The notes under the pieces are model-generated. The model saw only the letters and a program-made list of their open reading frames with translations. It did no database searches and was not told the origin of the DNA. Positions 25,293 to 34,130 of a stretch of DNA of 55,657 bases are shown piece after piece (within the stretch, counting starts at the first letter, position 1; each line of letters begins with the position of its first letter). The stretch is from Enterobacter ludwigii (lineage in GTDB: Bacteria > Pseudomonadota > Gammaproteobacteria > Enterobacterales > Enterobacteriaceae). A program made the position numbers and the translations under genes. The stretch is from the NCBI GenBank assembly GCA_900068845.1, contig CEFQ01000007.1:1-55657 (forward strand). Direction: 5' to 3'.

Positions 25293-25644
25293 GTGTTCAA
25301 AACGAAGTGGTTCAGCAAGCAAGCCCGGCGGCATTTAAGGTGATGAAGAACTTTGCCGCGCTATTGCAGCAGTAAGACTTGGTTATGCCGATGATTTAGG
25401 TGGTGGAGTATTTAAAAAGCGTCTGCAGCAGAATCGAGATCGCGCCATCATTTTGGCGAAAGGCGGGAAAAACTGGATTTATAATTTCCTATTCGCCAAA
25501 CAAGACCAGATTAGCTTGAGCGACAGCGAGCTTGAAGGCTTTCGCGAGCTGGCAAAACATGACTCGCTTATTTCAAATGAGGCTCTGAACCGGTTGATCG
25601 CCGTGCGGGAATTGGTGGAGATGTGTCATGACCATAACGCGTAA
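25293..25644 (+). pseudogene. RelE-like type II toxin gene interrupted by a +1 frameshift
   Basis: Two frames together encode one RelE/HigB-type toxin. Frame A reads VFKTKWFSKQARRHLR from GTG at 25293 and ends at TGA 25341-25343. Frame B, shifted by +1, continues DEELCRAIAAVRLGYADDLG from 25342, with KKRLQQNRDRAIILAKGGKN further on, to TAA at 25644. From memory of the family the joined order matches an intact toxin of about 115 aa, with basic residues in the RNase region. Removing one G from AAGGTG would restore the frame (..RRHLSDEELCRA). Family members usually start MALxxNAR; here that segment reads VALSANAR from GTT at 25269, so the start codon may also be lost. It overlaps the antitoxin by 17 nt. 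It is probably a dead toxin; recoding is a less likely alternative. Confidence 0.72.
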
Positions 25645-25951
25645 ATTTAAAAGTCCGGCTCTGGAAGCCATCCATAGCGCTGCATCGGGTCTGTTTGAAG
25701 CCGATGCTATCAGTAAACAAAGCATGCGTAACTTTGATAAACGTTGCCTAAGCGATGTCGTCGAGCTCGATGCGCAGGCGATAAAAAACCTGCGCGAGAA
25801 TTTAAACGTCAGCCAGCCGGTTTTTGCCCGCTATTTGAATACCAGCGTTTCAACCGTGCAAAAGTGGGAAACCGGTGCTAAACGCCCCGGCGGTATCTCG
25901 CTTAAGCTGTTGTCGGTAGTGCAAAAGCACGGTTTGGAAGTGTTGTTATAA
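25628..25951 (+). CDS. XRE-family antitoxin of a RelE-type toxin-antitoxin pair
   Basis: The product is a 107-aa DNA-binding antitoxin of the HigA/NadS-like type. The N-terminal half (to about residue 50) would bind the toxin, and the HTH is NVSQPVFARYLNTSVSTVQKW (about residues 60-80). It is intact although its upstream toxin partner is frameshifted. Overlap of the two genes (toxin stop 17 nt inside) is typical for toxin-first pairs. Its stop overlaps the fic stop on the opposite strand by 6 nt. Confidence 0.87.
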   Translation: MTITRKFKSPALEAIHSAASGLFEADAISKQSMRNFDKRCLSDVVELDAQAIKNLRENLNVSQPVFARYLNTSVSTVQKWETGAKRPGGISLKLLSVVQKHGLEVLL

Positions 25952-26545
25952 GATCTGCGCCGGACTCACCACTTTCGCAAACTGTGCTGTGAGCGGTTCG
26001 AGATCCCCTGCAACGCCAGCCGAGATCGCGGCGCGCCACGCCTCGCGTTCAAGGGTTTCCCACGACAGCTGATAACCGGCATGCAGCGCTAACTGTTCGA
26101 AGAAGATACGCTGAACGCGGCCATTACCGGCGCGGAAGGGATGCAGCACGAAAATCTCACAGTAATAATGCGCAATGCGCGCCACGAACGCCTGTTGCTC
26201 GAGGTCGGCCAATCCGCGCTCTTCCTCAAGCGCCTGCATCAGCGTATTGCCCTCTTTCTCAATATATTCGCAGTGACAATACGGTGTTTCGTCACGCCAG
26301 ATATCGATGGTACGCAGTTCTCCCGCCCAGCTGTAGAGATCCTGAAACAGGGTGCGATGAATGTGGCACAGGCGCGGCAAACCGAGGCTGCGCTGACCCA
26401 GTTCTAAGGTCGCCAGGCGTGCGGTGCTAAAAGCCAGTTCGGCTTTACGCAGCTGCGTTTCATCGTGAATTTCAAGGCGATTCTTCAGCACGCTATCGTT
26501 ATGCCACAAATAGGGGTCGCGTACTGCCAGACTGTTATCCGCCAT
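25946..26545 (-). CDS. fic: Fic family protein (class I Fic toxin-like AMP transferase)
   Basis: Fic enzymes transfer AMP (or related groups) from ATP to target hydroxyls; class I members are kept silent by a separate antitoxin. The product is 199 aa with an all-helical Fic core. The active loop is HPFRAGNGRVQR at residues 135-146. It has the catalytic His, the GNGR anion hole and the final Arg, but Ala at position 139 where active enzymes have Asp or Glu for Mg2+. E. coli Fic, as I recall, reads HPFRVGSGLAQR, so this copy is closer to consensus. AAGGAGA precedes the start, which overlaps yhfG by 11 nt. Confidence 0.93.
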   Translation of the reverse strand: MADNSLAVRDPYLWHNDSVLKNRLEIHDETQLRKAELAFSTARLATLELGQRSLGLPRLCHIHRTLFQDLYSWAGELRTIDIWRDETPYCHCEYIEKEGNTLMQALEEERGLADLEQQAFVARIAHYYCEIFVLHPFRAGNGRVQRIFFEQLALHAGYQLSWETLEREAWRAAISAGVAGDLEPLTAQFAKVVSPAQIL

Positions 26546-26705
26546 ATTGTCTCCTTAGCGACGCAAGTCGTTCTTCTGCGTGTTCGGCGTCGATTAGCGG
26601 CTCATTGGACGTGTAACCGGCCAGACGACAGCTGGCTTGATAACTCGCAGCACGGCGCTGCTGCCACAGGGTGGCTTTCTGTTTCTCGGTGAGTTTGCTG
26701 CTCAT
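26535..26705 (-). CDS. yhfG: YhfG, antitoxin-like partner of Fic
   Basis: The product is a 56-aa protein encoded immediately before fic and overlapping it by 11 nt. YhfG-type proteins are the small antitoxins of class I Fic proteins: they present an inhibitory helix with motif (S/T)xxxE(G/N) whose Glu blocks ATP gamma-phosphate binding. Here the corresponding segment is SCRLAG at residues 25-30, so the Glu position is Ala29; E. coli YhfG has SRRLEG from memory. The start MSSKLTEKQK at 26705 is preceded by GGCGCTATGAG and matches E. coli length (55 aa). Confidence 0.88.
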   Translation of the reverse strand: MSSKLTEKQKATLWQQRRAASYQASCRLAGYTSNEPLIDAEHAEERLASLRRQYGG

Positions 26706-26803
26706 AGCGCCTCCGGCAAGCAATAAGCCCTAAGTATAAGCAGCATTTTTTTGCTTTGCCGGAGTGCAAATGACGCGCCTATAGAAAATGGCGCGTTTCG
26801 GAA

Positions 26804-27376
26804 TTAAGGCAGGACTTTGGCGGAGAGGATAACAATCGGTTTTGACGGCACATTTTGGTACGGACCCACATCTTTAGTCGGGACCTGCGCAATCTTATCG
26901 ATCACATCCTGGCCTTTCACAACTTTACCAAATACCGCATAGCCGAAATCACGCTGACCGTGATCGAGGAACGCGTTATCGGCCACGTTGAGGAAGAACT
27001 GGCTGGTGGCGCTATCTTTATCTGCGGTACGTGCCATCGAAATGGTGCCACGCAGATTACGCAAGCCGTTATCGGCTTCGTTTTTGATTGGCGCTACCGT
27101 TTGTTTCTGCTGCATATCGGTGGTGAAACCCCCGCCCTGAATCATAAAACCAGGAATAACGCGGTGGAAAATGGTGTTGTTGTAGAAACCGTTGTTGACG
27201 TAATCAACGAAGTTTTTCACCGAAACCGGGGCTTTCTGGTTGTTCAGTTCGAGTTCAATATTGCCCGCAGAGGTGGTGAGCAGCACATGAGTATCCCCTT
27301 TTGCTGCCAGCGCAGCAGAAGATACGGAAGAGAGTGCTAACAGGGCAACCGCCGCTGTCAAAGTACGCTTAAGCAT
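26804..27376 (-). CDS. ppiA: Periplasmic peptidyl-prolyl cis-trans isomerase A
   Basis: PpiA (cyclophilin A, RotA) speeds proline isomerisation in the periplasm. The product is 190 aa, equal to E. coli. It has a signal peptide ([20 protein letters not shown], cleavage near ALA-AKG) and the cyclophilin domain with [13 protein letters not shown] and the active region SATSQFF. The start at 27376 is chosen because the signal peptide begins there; 22 upstream codons are open but lack family support. A CRP-like site lies in the divergent promoter region shared with tsgA. Confidence 0.95.
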   Translation of the reverse strand: MLKRTLTAAVALLALSSVSSAALAAKGDTHVLLTTSAGNIELELNNQKAPVSVKNFVDYVNNGFYNNTIFHRVIPGFMIQGGGFTTDMQQKQTVAPIKNEADNGLRNLRGTISMARTADKDSATSQFFLNVADNAFLDHGQRDFGYAVFGKVVKGQDVIDKIAQVPTKDVGPYQNVPSKPIVILSAKVLP

Positions 27377-27512
27377 GAAAGATTCCTTACCATGGAGAGC
27401 TAGCTCAAAAACGAGATCGATTGTAAAGAGCATGTGATCCAAGAGCCAGCGTTTTACCGATATTTACGTGGATGTTGCTATTGTCATACTTTTGCCGCCA
27501 CGCAATCATTTG

Positions 27513-27528
27513 CGTGACTAAAATCACA
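27513..27528. promoter_or_regulatory. Candidate CRP-binding site between ppiA and tsgA
   Basis: CGTGA, six bases, TCACA match the CRP consensus TGTGA-N6-TCACA at 9 of 10 positions. The site lies 137 bp upstream of ppiA and 111 bp upstream of tsgA. E. coli ppiA is regulated by CRP, which supports the ppiA side; binding itself is inferred. Confidence 0.5.
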
Positions 27529-27638
27529 CTATTAATGAAATATCTCAGCCTTGTTTCACTCGTTGTTTATTAAGATCACGCTTGCACTTACAATTCATGA
27601 CACTTTTTGCCAACCTCGGCGCTTAACAGGTTCAGAAC

Positions 27639-28817
27639 ATGACAAACCGTAATCGGCTCGGCCTTACCTGGATTAGCTATTTCTCTTACGCGCTCACTGG
27701 CGCACTGGTGATCGTTACCGGTATGGTGCTGGACAATATCGCGCAGTATTTCCAGCGTCCTATCTCTGAAATGAGCAACACCTTCACTTTCCTTAATGCA
27801 GGCATTTTGGTGTCGGTGTTCCTGAACGCCTGGCTGATGGTGATTGTGCCGTTGAAGCGCCAGCTGATCTTTGGCTTCGTACTGATGATCCTCGCCGTTG
27901 CGGGTCTGATGACCAGCCACGATCTCACCGTCTTCTCGCTATGCATGTTCGTGCTCGGCGTAGTCAGCGGTATCACCATGTCGATCGGTACGTTCCTGAT
28001 CACCCATCTTTACGATGGTCGTCAACGCGGCGCACGCCTGCTGTTCACCGATTCATTCTTCAGCATGGCGGGCACCATCTTCCCGATCATTGCCGGTGTC
28101 CTGCTGGCGCGCGCGCTGCCATGGTATTGGGTTTATGCCTGCATCGGCATCATTTATGTCGCGATCTTTGTGCTGACGCTGTTCATTGAGTTCCCGGTAC
28201 TGAAAAGCGAAGCCGCTAAGCCGGGCGTTGAGAAAGAGAAGTGGGGCATCGGCGTGCTGTTCCTGTCGATTGCAGCACTGTGCTACATCCTGGGCCAGCT
28301 CGGCTTTATTTCGTGGGTGCCAGAATACGCCACTAAATCGATGGGCATGGATATCGCCGCTGCCGGTCAACTGGTAGGTAACTTCTGGACCGCGTATATG
28401 GTCGGTATGTGGGTGTTCAGCTTCGTGCTGCGCTTCTTCGATCTGCAACGCATTCTGATGGTGCTGGCCGCGCTGTCAACCGGTTTGATGTACTGGTTCG
28501 TCACCGCCAAAGACGCCAGCATGCTGCACTGGATCATCATGACGTTAGGCTTCAGCTCAAGCGCCATTTACACCACCATCATCACGCTGGGTTCGCTGCA
28601 AACCAAGGTTTCTTCACCGAAGCTGGTGAACTTCATCCTGACCTGCGGCACCGTTGGCACTATGCTGACGTTCGTCGTCACTGGCCCAATCGTGGCGCAA
28701 GGTGGCGCGCATGCTGCGCTCTCTACCGCTAACGGTTTGTACGCCGTGGTGTTTGTGATGTGTGTTCTGCTGGGCTTTGTAACCAAACATCGCCAGCACG
28801 GCCACGTAACGCACTAA
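27639..28817 (+). CDS. tsgA: MFS transporter TsgA
   Basis: TsgA is an inner-membrane major facilitator protein with about 12 membrane segments, 392 aa. In Salmonella it is named for tellurite/selenite-linked growth effects; the physiological substrate is not known. It is conserved upstream of nirB in enterobacteria. Sequence blocks [20 protein letters not shown] and [17 protein letters not shown] are typical. It ends convergently with codA across a hairpin. Confidence 0.94.
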   Translation: MTNRNRLGLTWISYFSYALTGALVIVTGMVLDNIAQYFQRPISEMSNTFTFLNAGILVSVFLNAWLMVIVPLKRQLIFGFVLMILAVAGLMTSHDLTVFSLCMFVLGVVSGITMSIGTFLITHLYDGRQRGARLLFTDSFFSMAGTIFPIIAGVLLARALPWYWVYACIGIIYVAIFVLTLFIEFPVLKSEAAKPGVEKEKWGIGVLFLSIAALCYILGQLGFISWVPEYATKSMGMDIAAAGQLVGNFWTAYMVGMWVFSFVLRFFDLQRILMVLAALSTGLMYWFVTAKDASMLHWIIMTLGFSSSAIYTTIITLGSLQTKVSSPKLVNFILTCGTVGTMLTFVVTGPIVAQGGAHAALSTANGLYAVVFVMCVLLGFVTKHRQHGHVTH

Positions 28818-28824
28818 GTTTGAC

Positions 28825-28844
28825 GGGCGGAGAGAGCTCCGCCC
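28825..28844. terminator. Hairpin between convergent tsgA and codA
   Basis: GGGCGGAG, loop AGAG, CTCCGCCC form a perfect 8-bp stem located between two convergent stop codons. The flanking U-tract is poor on both strands, so it may be a weak or bidirectional terminator. Confidence 0.55.
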
Positions 28845-28850
28845 TGCTCT

Positions 28851-30134
28851 TCAGCGTTTGAACGTTACCGCTTCTTTTTCCGCTAAATAGATCGCACTGC
28901 TGGCGGGCTGAGTCGCGGCGACTAGCACCCCTTTGCGCAGCGAATAACGCACCGGCACCTGACGCCGCACCGCATCAAATCCGCTTTCCGCCGGCAGAAT
29001 AATCAGACTGGCATCATTGCCGGGTTCCATACCGTAATGCTTCAGCTGCATCGTTTTGGCGCTGTTCGCCGTAATCAGCTGCAATCCATTATCGATCTGC
29101 TCGTAGCCCATCAGCTGACAAACGTGCAGTCCCATATGCAGCACCTGCAACATGCTGGCGGTGCCAAGCGGATACCAGGGATCGAATACATCATCGTGCC
29201 CGAAACAGACGTTAATATTCGCGTCCAGCAGTTCTTTCACCCGCGTGATGCCACGACGTTTCGGATAGCTATCAAAGCGCCCTTGCAGATGGATATTTAC
29301 CAACGGATTAGCCACAAAGTTGATATTAGAGAGCTTGAGCAGGCGGAACAGCCGCGACGTGTACGCATTGTTGTAAGAGTGCATCGCCGTGGTGTGGCTG
29401 GCGGTCACGCGCTCGCCGTTGCCATCGCGATGCGCCAGCGCCGCCACGGTTTCGACAAAGCGCGACTGTTCATCATCGATTTCGTCGCAATGCACATCCA
29501 CCAGCCGATCGTAGCGATTCGCCAGCGCAAACGTCTTATGCAGCGACTCTATGCCATATTCGCGGGTGAACTCGTAATGTGGAATCGCGCCCACCACATC
29601 CGCGCCCATGCGCAGCGCCTCTTCCAGCAAGGCTTCGCCATTGGGATAAGAGAGAATCCCTTCCTGCGGAAACGCCACAATCTGAATATCGATCCACGGT
29701 GCCATTTCCGCTTTCACCTCCAGCATCGCTTTTAACGCGGTGAGCGTGGGATCCGAAACATCAACGTGGGTGCGCACATGCTGAATACCGTTGGCGATTT
29801 GCCACTTCAATGTTTGCTGCGCGCGCTGTTTCACATCTTCATGACTCAGCAGCGCTTTGCGCTCCGCCCAGCGTTCGATGCCTTCAAATAGCGTGCCGGA
29901 TTGGTTCCAGGCGGGTTCGCCAGCAGTTTGCGTGGTGTCGAGGTGAATATGCGGTTCGATAAACGGCGCGCTCGCCAGTCCGCCCTCAGCATCCAACGTG
30001 TCAGGCTGTGCTGGGGTTTGCGACGGCTGCGGGCGAAGTTGCGCAATTTTGCCGTTGTCGATTTCGATCTGCCACAAGCCTTGCTGGCCCGCTACGCGCA
30101 GGTTGTTGATCCACTTCAGTGACGGATTTGCCAT
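28851..30134 (-). CDS. codA: Cytosine deaminase
   Basis: CodA hydrolyses cytosine to uracil and ammonia in pyrimidine salvage, in the cytoplasm. The product is 427 aa, the same as E. coli. It belongs to the amidohydrolase superfamily, with metal ligands in [21 protein letters not shown] and [14 protein letters not shown], and the helical [15 protein letters not shown] segment. No codB permease gene is adjacent, unlike the codBA operon of E. coli. It is inserted between tsgA and nirB, which are neighbours in E. coli. AGGAGA precedes the start. Confidence 0.96.
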   Translation of the reverse strand: MANPSLKWINNLRVAGQQGLWQIEIDNGKIAQLRPQPSQTPAQPDTLDAEGGLASAPFIEPHIHLDTTQTAGEPAWNQSGTLFEGIERWAERKALLSHEDVKQRAQQTLKWQIANGIQHVRTHVDVSDPTLTALKAMLEVKAEMAPWIDIQIVAFPQEGILSYPNGEALLEEALRMGADVVGAIPHYEFTREYGIESLHKTFALANRYDRLVDVHCDEIDDEQSRFVETVAALAHRDGNGERVTASHTTAMHSYNNAYTSRLFRLLKLSNINFVANPLVNIHLQGRFDSYPKRRGITRVKELLDANINVCFGHDDVFDPWYPLGTASMLQVLHMGLHVCQLMGYEQIDNGLQLITANSAKTMQLKHYGMEPGNDASLIILPAESGFDAVRRQVPVRYSLRKGVLVAATQPASSAIYLAEKEAVTFKR

Positions 30135-30192
30135 GCCGTTCTCCTGTAAAACACAAAATCTAAAGCTAGCATGAAAACCAATGCCACCGCGG

Positions 30193-30250
30193 GCACATTC
30201 CGTAGCGGCACAATTTATTGCGCGATAAATTGCGCCACTACGGAATGTGC
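30193..30250. repeat. 58-bp palindromic repeat, copy 2
   Basis: Arms of 26 bp with two mismatches (beginning GCACATTCCGTAG and ending CTACGGAATGTGC) surround TGCGCG. The core GTAGCGGCACAATTTATTGC is the same family as copies at 19720 and 36117, extended here by about 9 bp at each end. It lies between divergent codA and nirB, about 70 bp upstream of the nirB NarL site. Confidence 0.85.
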
Positions 30251-30320
30251 GACGAAGAAAATGATTGGGTAATTATCAACCAAATAAGCCACTTAACTAA
30301 TTCGTTCAAAATCAGTTACA

Positions 30321-30336
30321 TACCTCAAAATAGGTA
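30321..30336 (+). promoter_or_regulatory. NarL/NarP 7-2-7 site of nirB
   Basis: TACCTCA-AA-ATAGGTA is an inverted pair of TACYYMT heptamers separated by 2 bp, the arrangement bound by NarL and NarP. Its centre (30328.5) is exactly 28 bp upstream of the FNR site centre, equal to the E. coli -69.5/-41.5 arrangement. It would activate nirB with nitrate or nitrite. Confidence 0.85.
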
Positions 30337-30349
30337 TATGGGGATGCGC

Positions 30350-30363
30350 TTGATGTACATCAA
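30350..30363 (+). promoter_or_regulatory. FNR site of the nirB promoter
   Basis: TTGATGTACATCAA is a perfect match to the FNR consensus TTGAT-N4-ATCAA. With its centre at -41.5 the transcription start would be near 30398, and TAAGGT at 30385-30390 sits at -10. This is a class II FNR-dependent anaerobic promoter like that of E. coli nirB. Confidence 0.92.
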
Positions 30364-30422
30364 TAAGCGCCAAAAGCGACACGTTAAGGTAAGCGCAGAT
30401 ACCGCAATTTTTTGAGGCAAGC

Positions 30423-32963
30423 ATGAGCAAGCACAGTGTCGTTATTATTGGCAACGGCATGGTCGGCCACCGCTTTATAGAAGAACTTATCGACAAAGAT
30501 GAATCCAATCAGTTTGCGATAACCGTTTTCTGTGAAGAACCCCGCGTCGCCTATGACCGCGTCCACCTTTCCGCCTATTTCTCCCACCATACTGCTGAAG
30601 AACTGTCGCTGGTACGCGTGGGTTTCTATGAAAAGCATCAGGTCAAGCTGCTGCTAGGCGAACGCGCTATCACCATCAACCGTGATGAAAAACTGATCCA
30701 TTCTAATACCGGTCGCGCGGTGCATTACGACACGCTGATTTTCGCCACCGGCTCATATCCGTGGATTCCGCCGATCAAGGGCGCGGAAGGCAGCGACTGC
30801 TTTGTCTATCGCACCATTGAAGACCTCAACGCCATCGAAGCCTGTTCACGCCGCACCACGCGCGGAGCAGTCATTGGTGGCGGATTACTGGGGCTCGAAG
30901 CGGCAGGCGCGCTGAAAAACCTCGGCATTGAAACCCACGTGATTGAGTTCGCGCCGGTGCTGATGGCAGAGCAGCTCGATCCGCAAGGCGGCGAGCAGCT
31001 ACGACGCAAAATCGAGCAGATGGGCGTACGCGTGTATACCGGCAAAAACACGCAGCAAATCGTCCATCATGCCAAAGGCGGTAAAACGCTGGAGTTTGCC
31101 GACGGCAGCGCGCTGGATGTGGATTTCATCGTCTTCTCCACCGGCATTCGCCCGCAGGACAAACTCGCCAAACAGTGCGGTTTGCAGCTAGGCCAGCGCG
31201 GCGGTATCGCCATTGACGACAATTGCCAAAGCAGCGATGCAGACATCTTCGCCATCGGTGAATGCGCCGCCTGGCAGCACCGCATTTATGGCTTAGTCGC
31301 ACCGGGCTATAAAATGGCGCAGGTCGCCAGCGACAGGTTGGTTGGTCGCGACAATGCCTTTGCTGGGGCAGATATGAGCGCCAAGCTGAAATTGCTGGGC
31401 GTTGATGTCGGCGGAATTGGCGATGCGCATGGTCGCACGCCGGGCGCACGCAGCTTCGTGTGGCTTGATGAGCAAAAAAATATCTATAAGCGCCTGATTG
31501 TTAGCGAGGATAACCGCACGCTGTTAGGTGCCGTGTTAGTCGGTGATACCAGCGATTACGGCAATCTGCTACAGCTGGCGCTGAATAATATCGCGTTACC
31601 GGAAAATCCGGCCTTGCTGATCCTGCCCGCAGGCAGCGGTGAGAAGCCGGTAATGGGCGTAGATTCGCTGCCGGATAGCGCGCAAATTTGCTCCTGCTTC
31701 GACGTCAGTAAAGGCGATATCGTCAAAGCCGTGCAAGGCGGTTGCCATACGGTCGCCGCACTGAAAACCGAAACCCGCGCCGGAACCGGCTGCGGCGGCT
31801 GTATTCCATTGATTACTCAGGTACTGAATGGCGAACTCAGTCGTCAGGGAATCGAAGTTAACAATCATCTGTGCGCACACTTCCCCTACTCACGCCAGGA
31901 GTTGTATCACCTGATTCGCGTGGAAGAGATCAAATCCTTCGATGCACTGCTAGCCAAATATGGTCAAGGTTACGGCTGTGAAGTGTGCAAACCCACGGTG
32001 GGTTCGCTGCTGGCTTCCTGCTGGAACGAGTATGTGCTGAAGCCGCAGCTGGCACCGCTGCAGGACAGCAACGATCTGTTCCTCGGTAATATCCAGAAAG
32101 ACGGCACTTATTCGGTGATCCCCCGCTCAGCCGGTGGCGAGATCACGCCGGAAGGGTTGATGGCGATTGGCGCCGTGGCGCGTCAGTACAATCTTTACAC
32201 CAAAATCACCGGCTCGCAGCGTATTGGTTTGTTTGGCGCACAGCGCGATGACTTGCCAGCTATCTGGACGCAGCTGATTGACGCAGGCTTTGAAACCGGC
32301 CAGGCGTACGCTAAAGCGCTGCGCATGGCGAAAACCTGCGTGGGCAGCGTCTGGTGCCGCTTTGGCGTCGGCGATAGCCTCGGCTTCGGCATCGAACTGG
32401 AAAACCGCTACAAAGGCATTCGTACCCCGCACAAGATGAAGTTTGGCGTCTCCGGCTGCACGCGCGAGTGTGCCGAAGCGCAGGGTAAAGACGTGGGCAT
32501 CATCGCCACCGAGAAAGGCTGGAACCTGTATGTCTGCGGCAACGGCGGCATGAAGCCACGTCACGCCGATTTGCTGGCCGCCGATCTCGATCGCGACACA
32601 CTGCTGCACTATCTCGATCGCTTCATGATGTTCTATATCCGCACCGGCGATCGCCTGCAGCGTACCTCGCTGTGGCTGGAAAGCATGGACGGCGGCATTG
32701 ATTATCTGCGCAGCGTGATTGTCGACGACAAGCTCGGTCTGAATACGCAGCTGGAGCATGAACTGACGCGTCTGCGTGCCGAGGTGGAATGTGAATGGGC
32801 CGCGACGGTGCAAGATCCGCAGCAGCAGAGCCACTTCAGTACCTTTATCAACAGCGATCGACGCGATCCGCTGGTGCAGCATATCAACCAACGCGATCAG
32901 CACCGTCCGGCGCAACCCGCCGAACGTATTGCGGTCACCCTGATTGAGGAGATCGACGCATGA
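30423..32963 (+). CDS. nirB: NADH-dependent nitrite reductase large subunit
   Basis: NirB is the catalytic subunit of the cytoplasmic siroheme nitrite reductase, reducing nitrite to ammonium with NADH. The product is 846 aa. An FAD/NADH oxidoreductase region comes first (VVIIGNGMVGHRF; GGGLLGLEAAG), then a BFD-like [2Fe-2S] region (CSCFDVSKGDIVKAVQ ... GTGCGGC). The nitrite/sulfite reductase domains follow, with the [4Fe-4S]-siroheme cysteines around CVGSVWCRFG and GVSGCTRECAEAQG. It is the first gene of nirBDC, overlapping nirD by 4 nt. Expression should be anaerobic and nitrite-induced from the FNR/NarL promoter. Confidence 0.97.
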   Translation: MSKHSVVIIGNGMVGHRFIEELIDKDESNQFAITVFCEEPRVAYDRVHLSAYFSHHTAEELSLVRVGFYEKHQVKLLLGERAITINRDEKLIHSNTGRAVHYDTLIFATGSYPWIPPIKGAEGSDCFVYRTIEDLNAIEACSRRTTRGAVIGGGLLGLEAAGALKNLGIETHVIEFAPVLMAEQLDPQGGEQLRRKIEQMGVRVYTGKNTQQIVHHAKGGKTLEFADGSALDVDFIVFSTGIRPQDKLAKQCGLQLGQRGGIAIDDNCQSSDADIFAIGECAAWQHRIYGLVAPGYKMAQVASDRLVGRDNAFAGADMSAKLKLLGVDVGGIGDAHGRTPGARSFVWLDEQKNIYKRLIVSEDNRTLLGAVLVGDTSDYGNLLQLALNNIALPENPALLILPAGSGEKPVMGVDSLPDSAQICSCFDVSKGDIVKAVQGGCHTVAALKTETRAGTGCGGCIPLITQVLNGELSRQGIEVNNHLCAHFPYSRQELYHLIRVEEIKSFDALLAKYGQGYGCEVCKPTVGSLLASCWNEYVLKPQLAPLQDSNDLFLGNIQKDGTYSVIPRSAGGEITPEGLMAIGAVARQYNLYTKITGSQRIGLFGAQRDDLPAIWTQLIDAGFETGQAYAKALRMAKTCVGSVWCRFGVGDSLGFGIELENRYKGIRTPHKMKFGVSGCTRECAEAQGKDVGIIATEKGWNLYVCGNGGMKPRHADLLAADLDRDTLLHYLDRFMMFYIRTGDRLQRTSLWLESMDGGIDYLRSVIVDDKLGLNTQLEHELTRLRAEVECEWAATVQDPQQQSHFSTFINSDRRDPLVQHINQRDQHRPAQPAERIAVTLIEEIDA

Positions 32964-33286
32964 GCCAGTGGCATTCAGTGTGTGAACTCAGCCAAATCCT
33001 GCCTGCGACCGGTGTATGCGCACTGATCAAAGGCCAGCAGATTGCCATCTTCCGTCCGCGTGACGATGAGCAACTCTACGCCATAAGCAATATCGATCCT
33101 TTTGCCCAGGCTAGCGTGTTATCTCGCGGCCTGATTGCAGAGCACCAGCAGGCGCTGTGGGTGGCGAGTCCACTGAAGAAACAGCGCTTCCGCCTGAGTG
33201 ACGGCTTGTGTCTGGAAGACGAAGCGCGCTCGGTGGCGAGCTATCCGGTGCGCGTCAGCGCGGGCAAGGTTGAGATATGTGCCTGA
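32960..33286 (+). CDS. nirD: Nitrite reductase small subunit
   Basis: NirD is the 108-aa small subunit of the NADH-nitrite reductase. It has a Rieske-like fold but lacks the paired Cys/His ligands, as other NirD proteins do. Recognisable segments are LPATGVCALIKGQQIAIFRP and DPFAQASVLSRGLI. Its ATG overlaps the nirB stop (ATGA), so synthesis is coupled to the large subunit. Confidence 0.95.
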   Translation: MSQWHSVCELSQILPATGVCALIKGQQIAIFRPRDDEQLYAISNIDPFAQASVLSRGLIAEHQQALWVASPLKKQRFRLSDGLCLEDEARSVASYPVRVSAGKVEICA

Positions 33287-33316
33287 CAGCATTCCTTCAC
33301 TTTATGAGACGTCACT

Positions 33317-34120
33317 ATGTTCACTGACACCCTGAATAAATGCGCCGCCAACGCGGCGCGCATTGTGCGTACTGCGCAGCACAGCCCGCTGGCCTTCTGG
33401 ATCAGCTCGGCGATGGCGGGCGCTTACGTTGGCCTGGCGATTATCCTGATCTTCACGCTCGGCAATCTGGTCGATCCGGCTTATCGTCCACTGTTGATGG
33501 GCGCGACCTTTGGTATCGCCTTAACGCTGGTGATCATCGCCGGTTCCGAGCTGTTCACCGGCCACACCATGTTCCTGACCATTGGTGTGAAAGCGGGCAG
33601 CATCAATCAAGGCCAGATGTGGTGCGTATTGCCGCAAACCTGGCTGGGTAATCTGCTCGGTTCGGTATTGGTCGCACTGATTTATTACTCTGCAGCGGGT
33701 CCGCTGCTGCCGAATGCCGGATCGCTGCTTCACAGTGCGGCGCTGTCAAAAACCGTGCAGCCGGCGATGGCGCTGTTCTTTAAAGGCGCGCTGTGTAACT
33801 GGCTGGTATGCCTGGCGATTTGGATGGCGGTACGTACCGAAGGAACGGCGAAGTTTATCGCTATCTGGTGGTGTTTGCTGGCGTTTATCGCTTCCGGCTA
33901 TGAGCACTCCATCGCCAACATGACGGTCTTTGCGCTGTCGTGGTTTGGTCAGCATAATGCAGACCTCACTTTGAGCGGCATCGGCCACAACTTGCTGTGG
34001 GTGACGCTGGGCAATATGTTCTCCGGCATGGTGCTGATGGGTCTCGGTTACTGGTACGCCACCCCGCAGGCGCAACGCCCGCAGGCAGAAGCGCAAACCA
34101 CGCCGCTCAAAACGGCATAA
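33317..34120 (+). CDS. nirC: Nitrite transporter NirC (formate/nitrite transporter family)
   Basis: NirC is an inner-membrane FNT channel for nitrite, bringing substrate to NirBD and removing excess nitrite. The product is 267 aa with six membrane helices; FNT signatures include AGAYVGLAIILIFTLGN and GAELFTGH-like GSELFTGHTMF, and KGALCNWLVCLAIWMA carries the second conserved loop. It lies 30 nt after nirD and is followed by a strong terminator. Confidence 0.95.
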   Translation: MFTDTLNKCAANAARIVRTAQHSPLAFWISSAMAGAYVGLAIILIFTLGNLVDPAYRPLLMGATFGIALTLVIIAGSELFTGHTMFLTIGVKAGSINQGQMWCVLPQTWLGNLLGSVLVALIYYSAAGPLLPNAGSLLHSAALSKTVQPAMALFFKGALCNWLVCLAIWMAVRTEGTAKFIAIWWCLLAFIASGYEHSIANMTVFALSWFGQHNADLTLSGIGHNLLWVTLGNMFSGMVLMGLGYWYATPQAQRPQAEAQTTPLKTA

Positions 34121-34130
34121 CACTTTTTTC

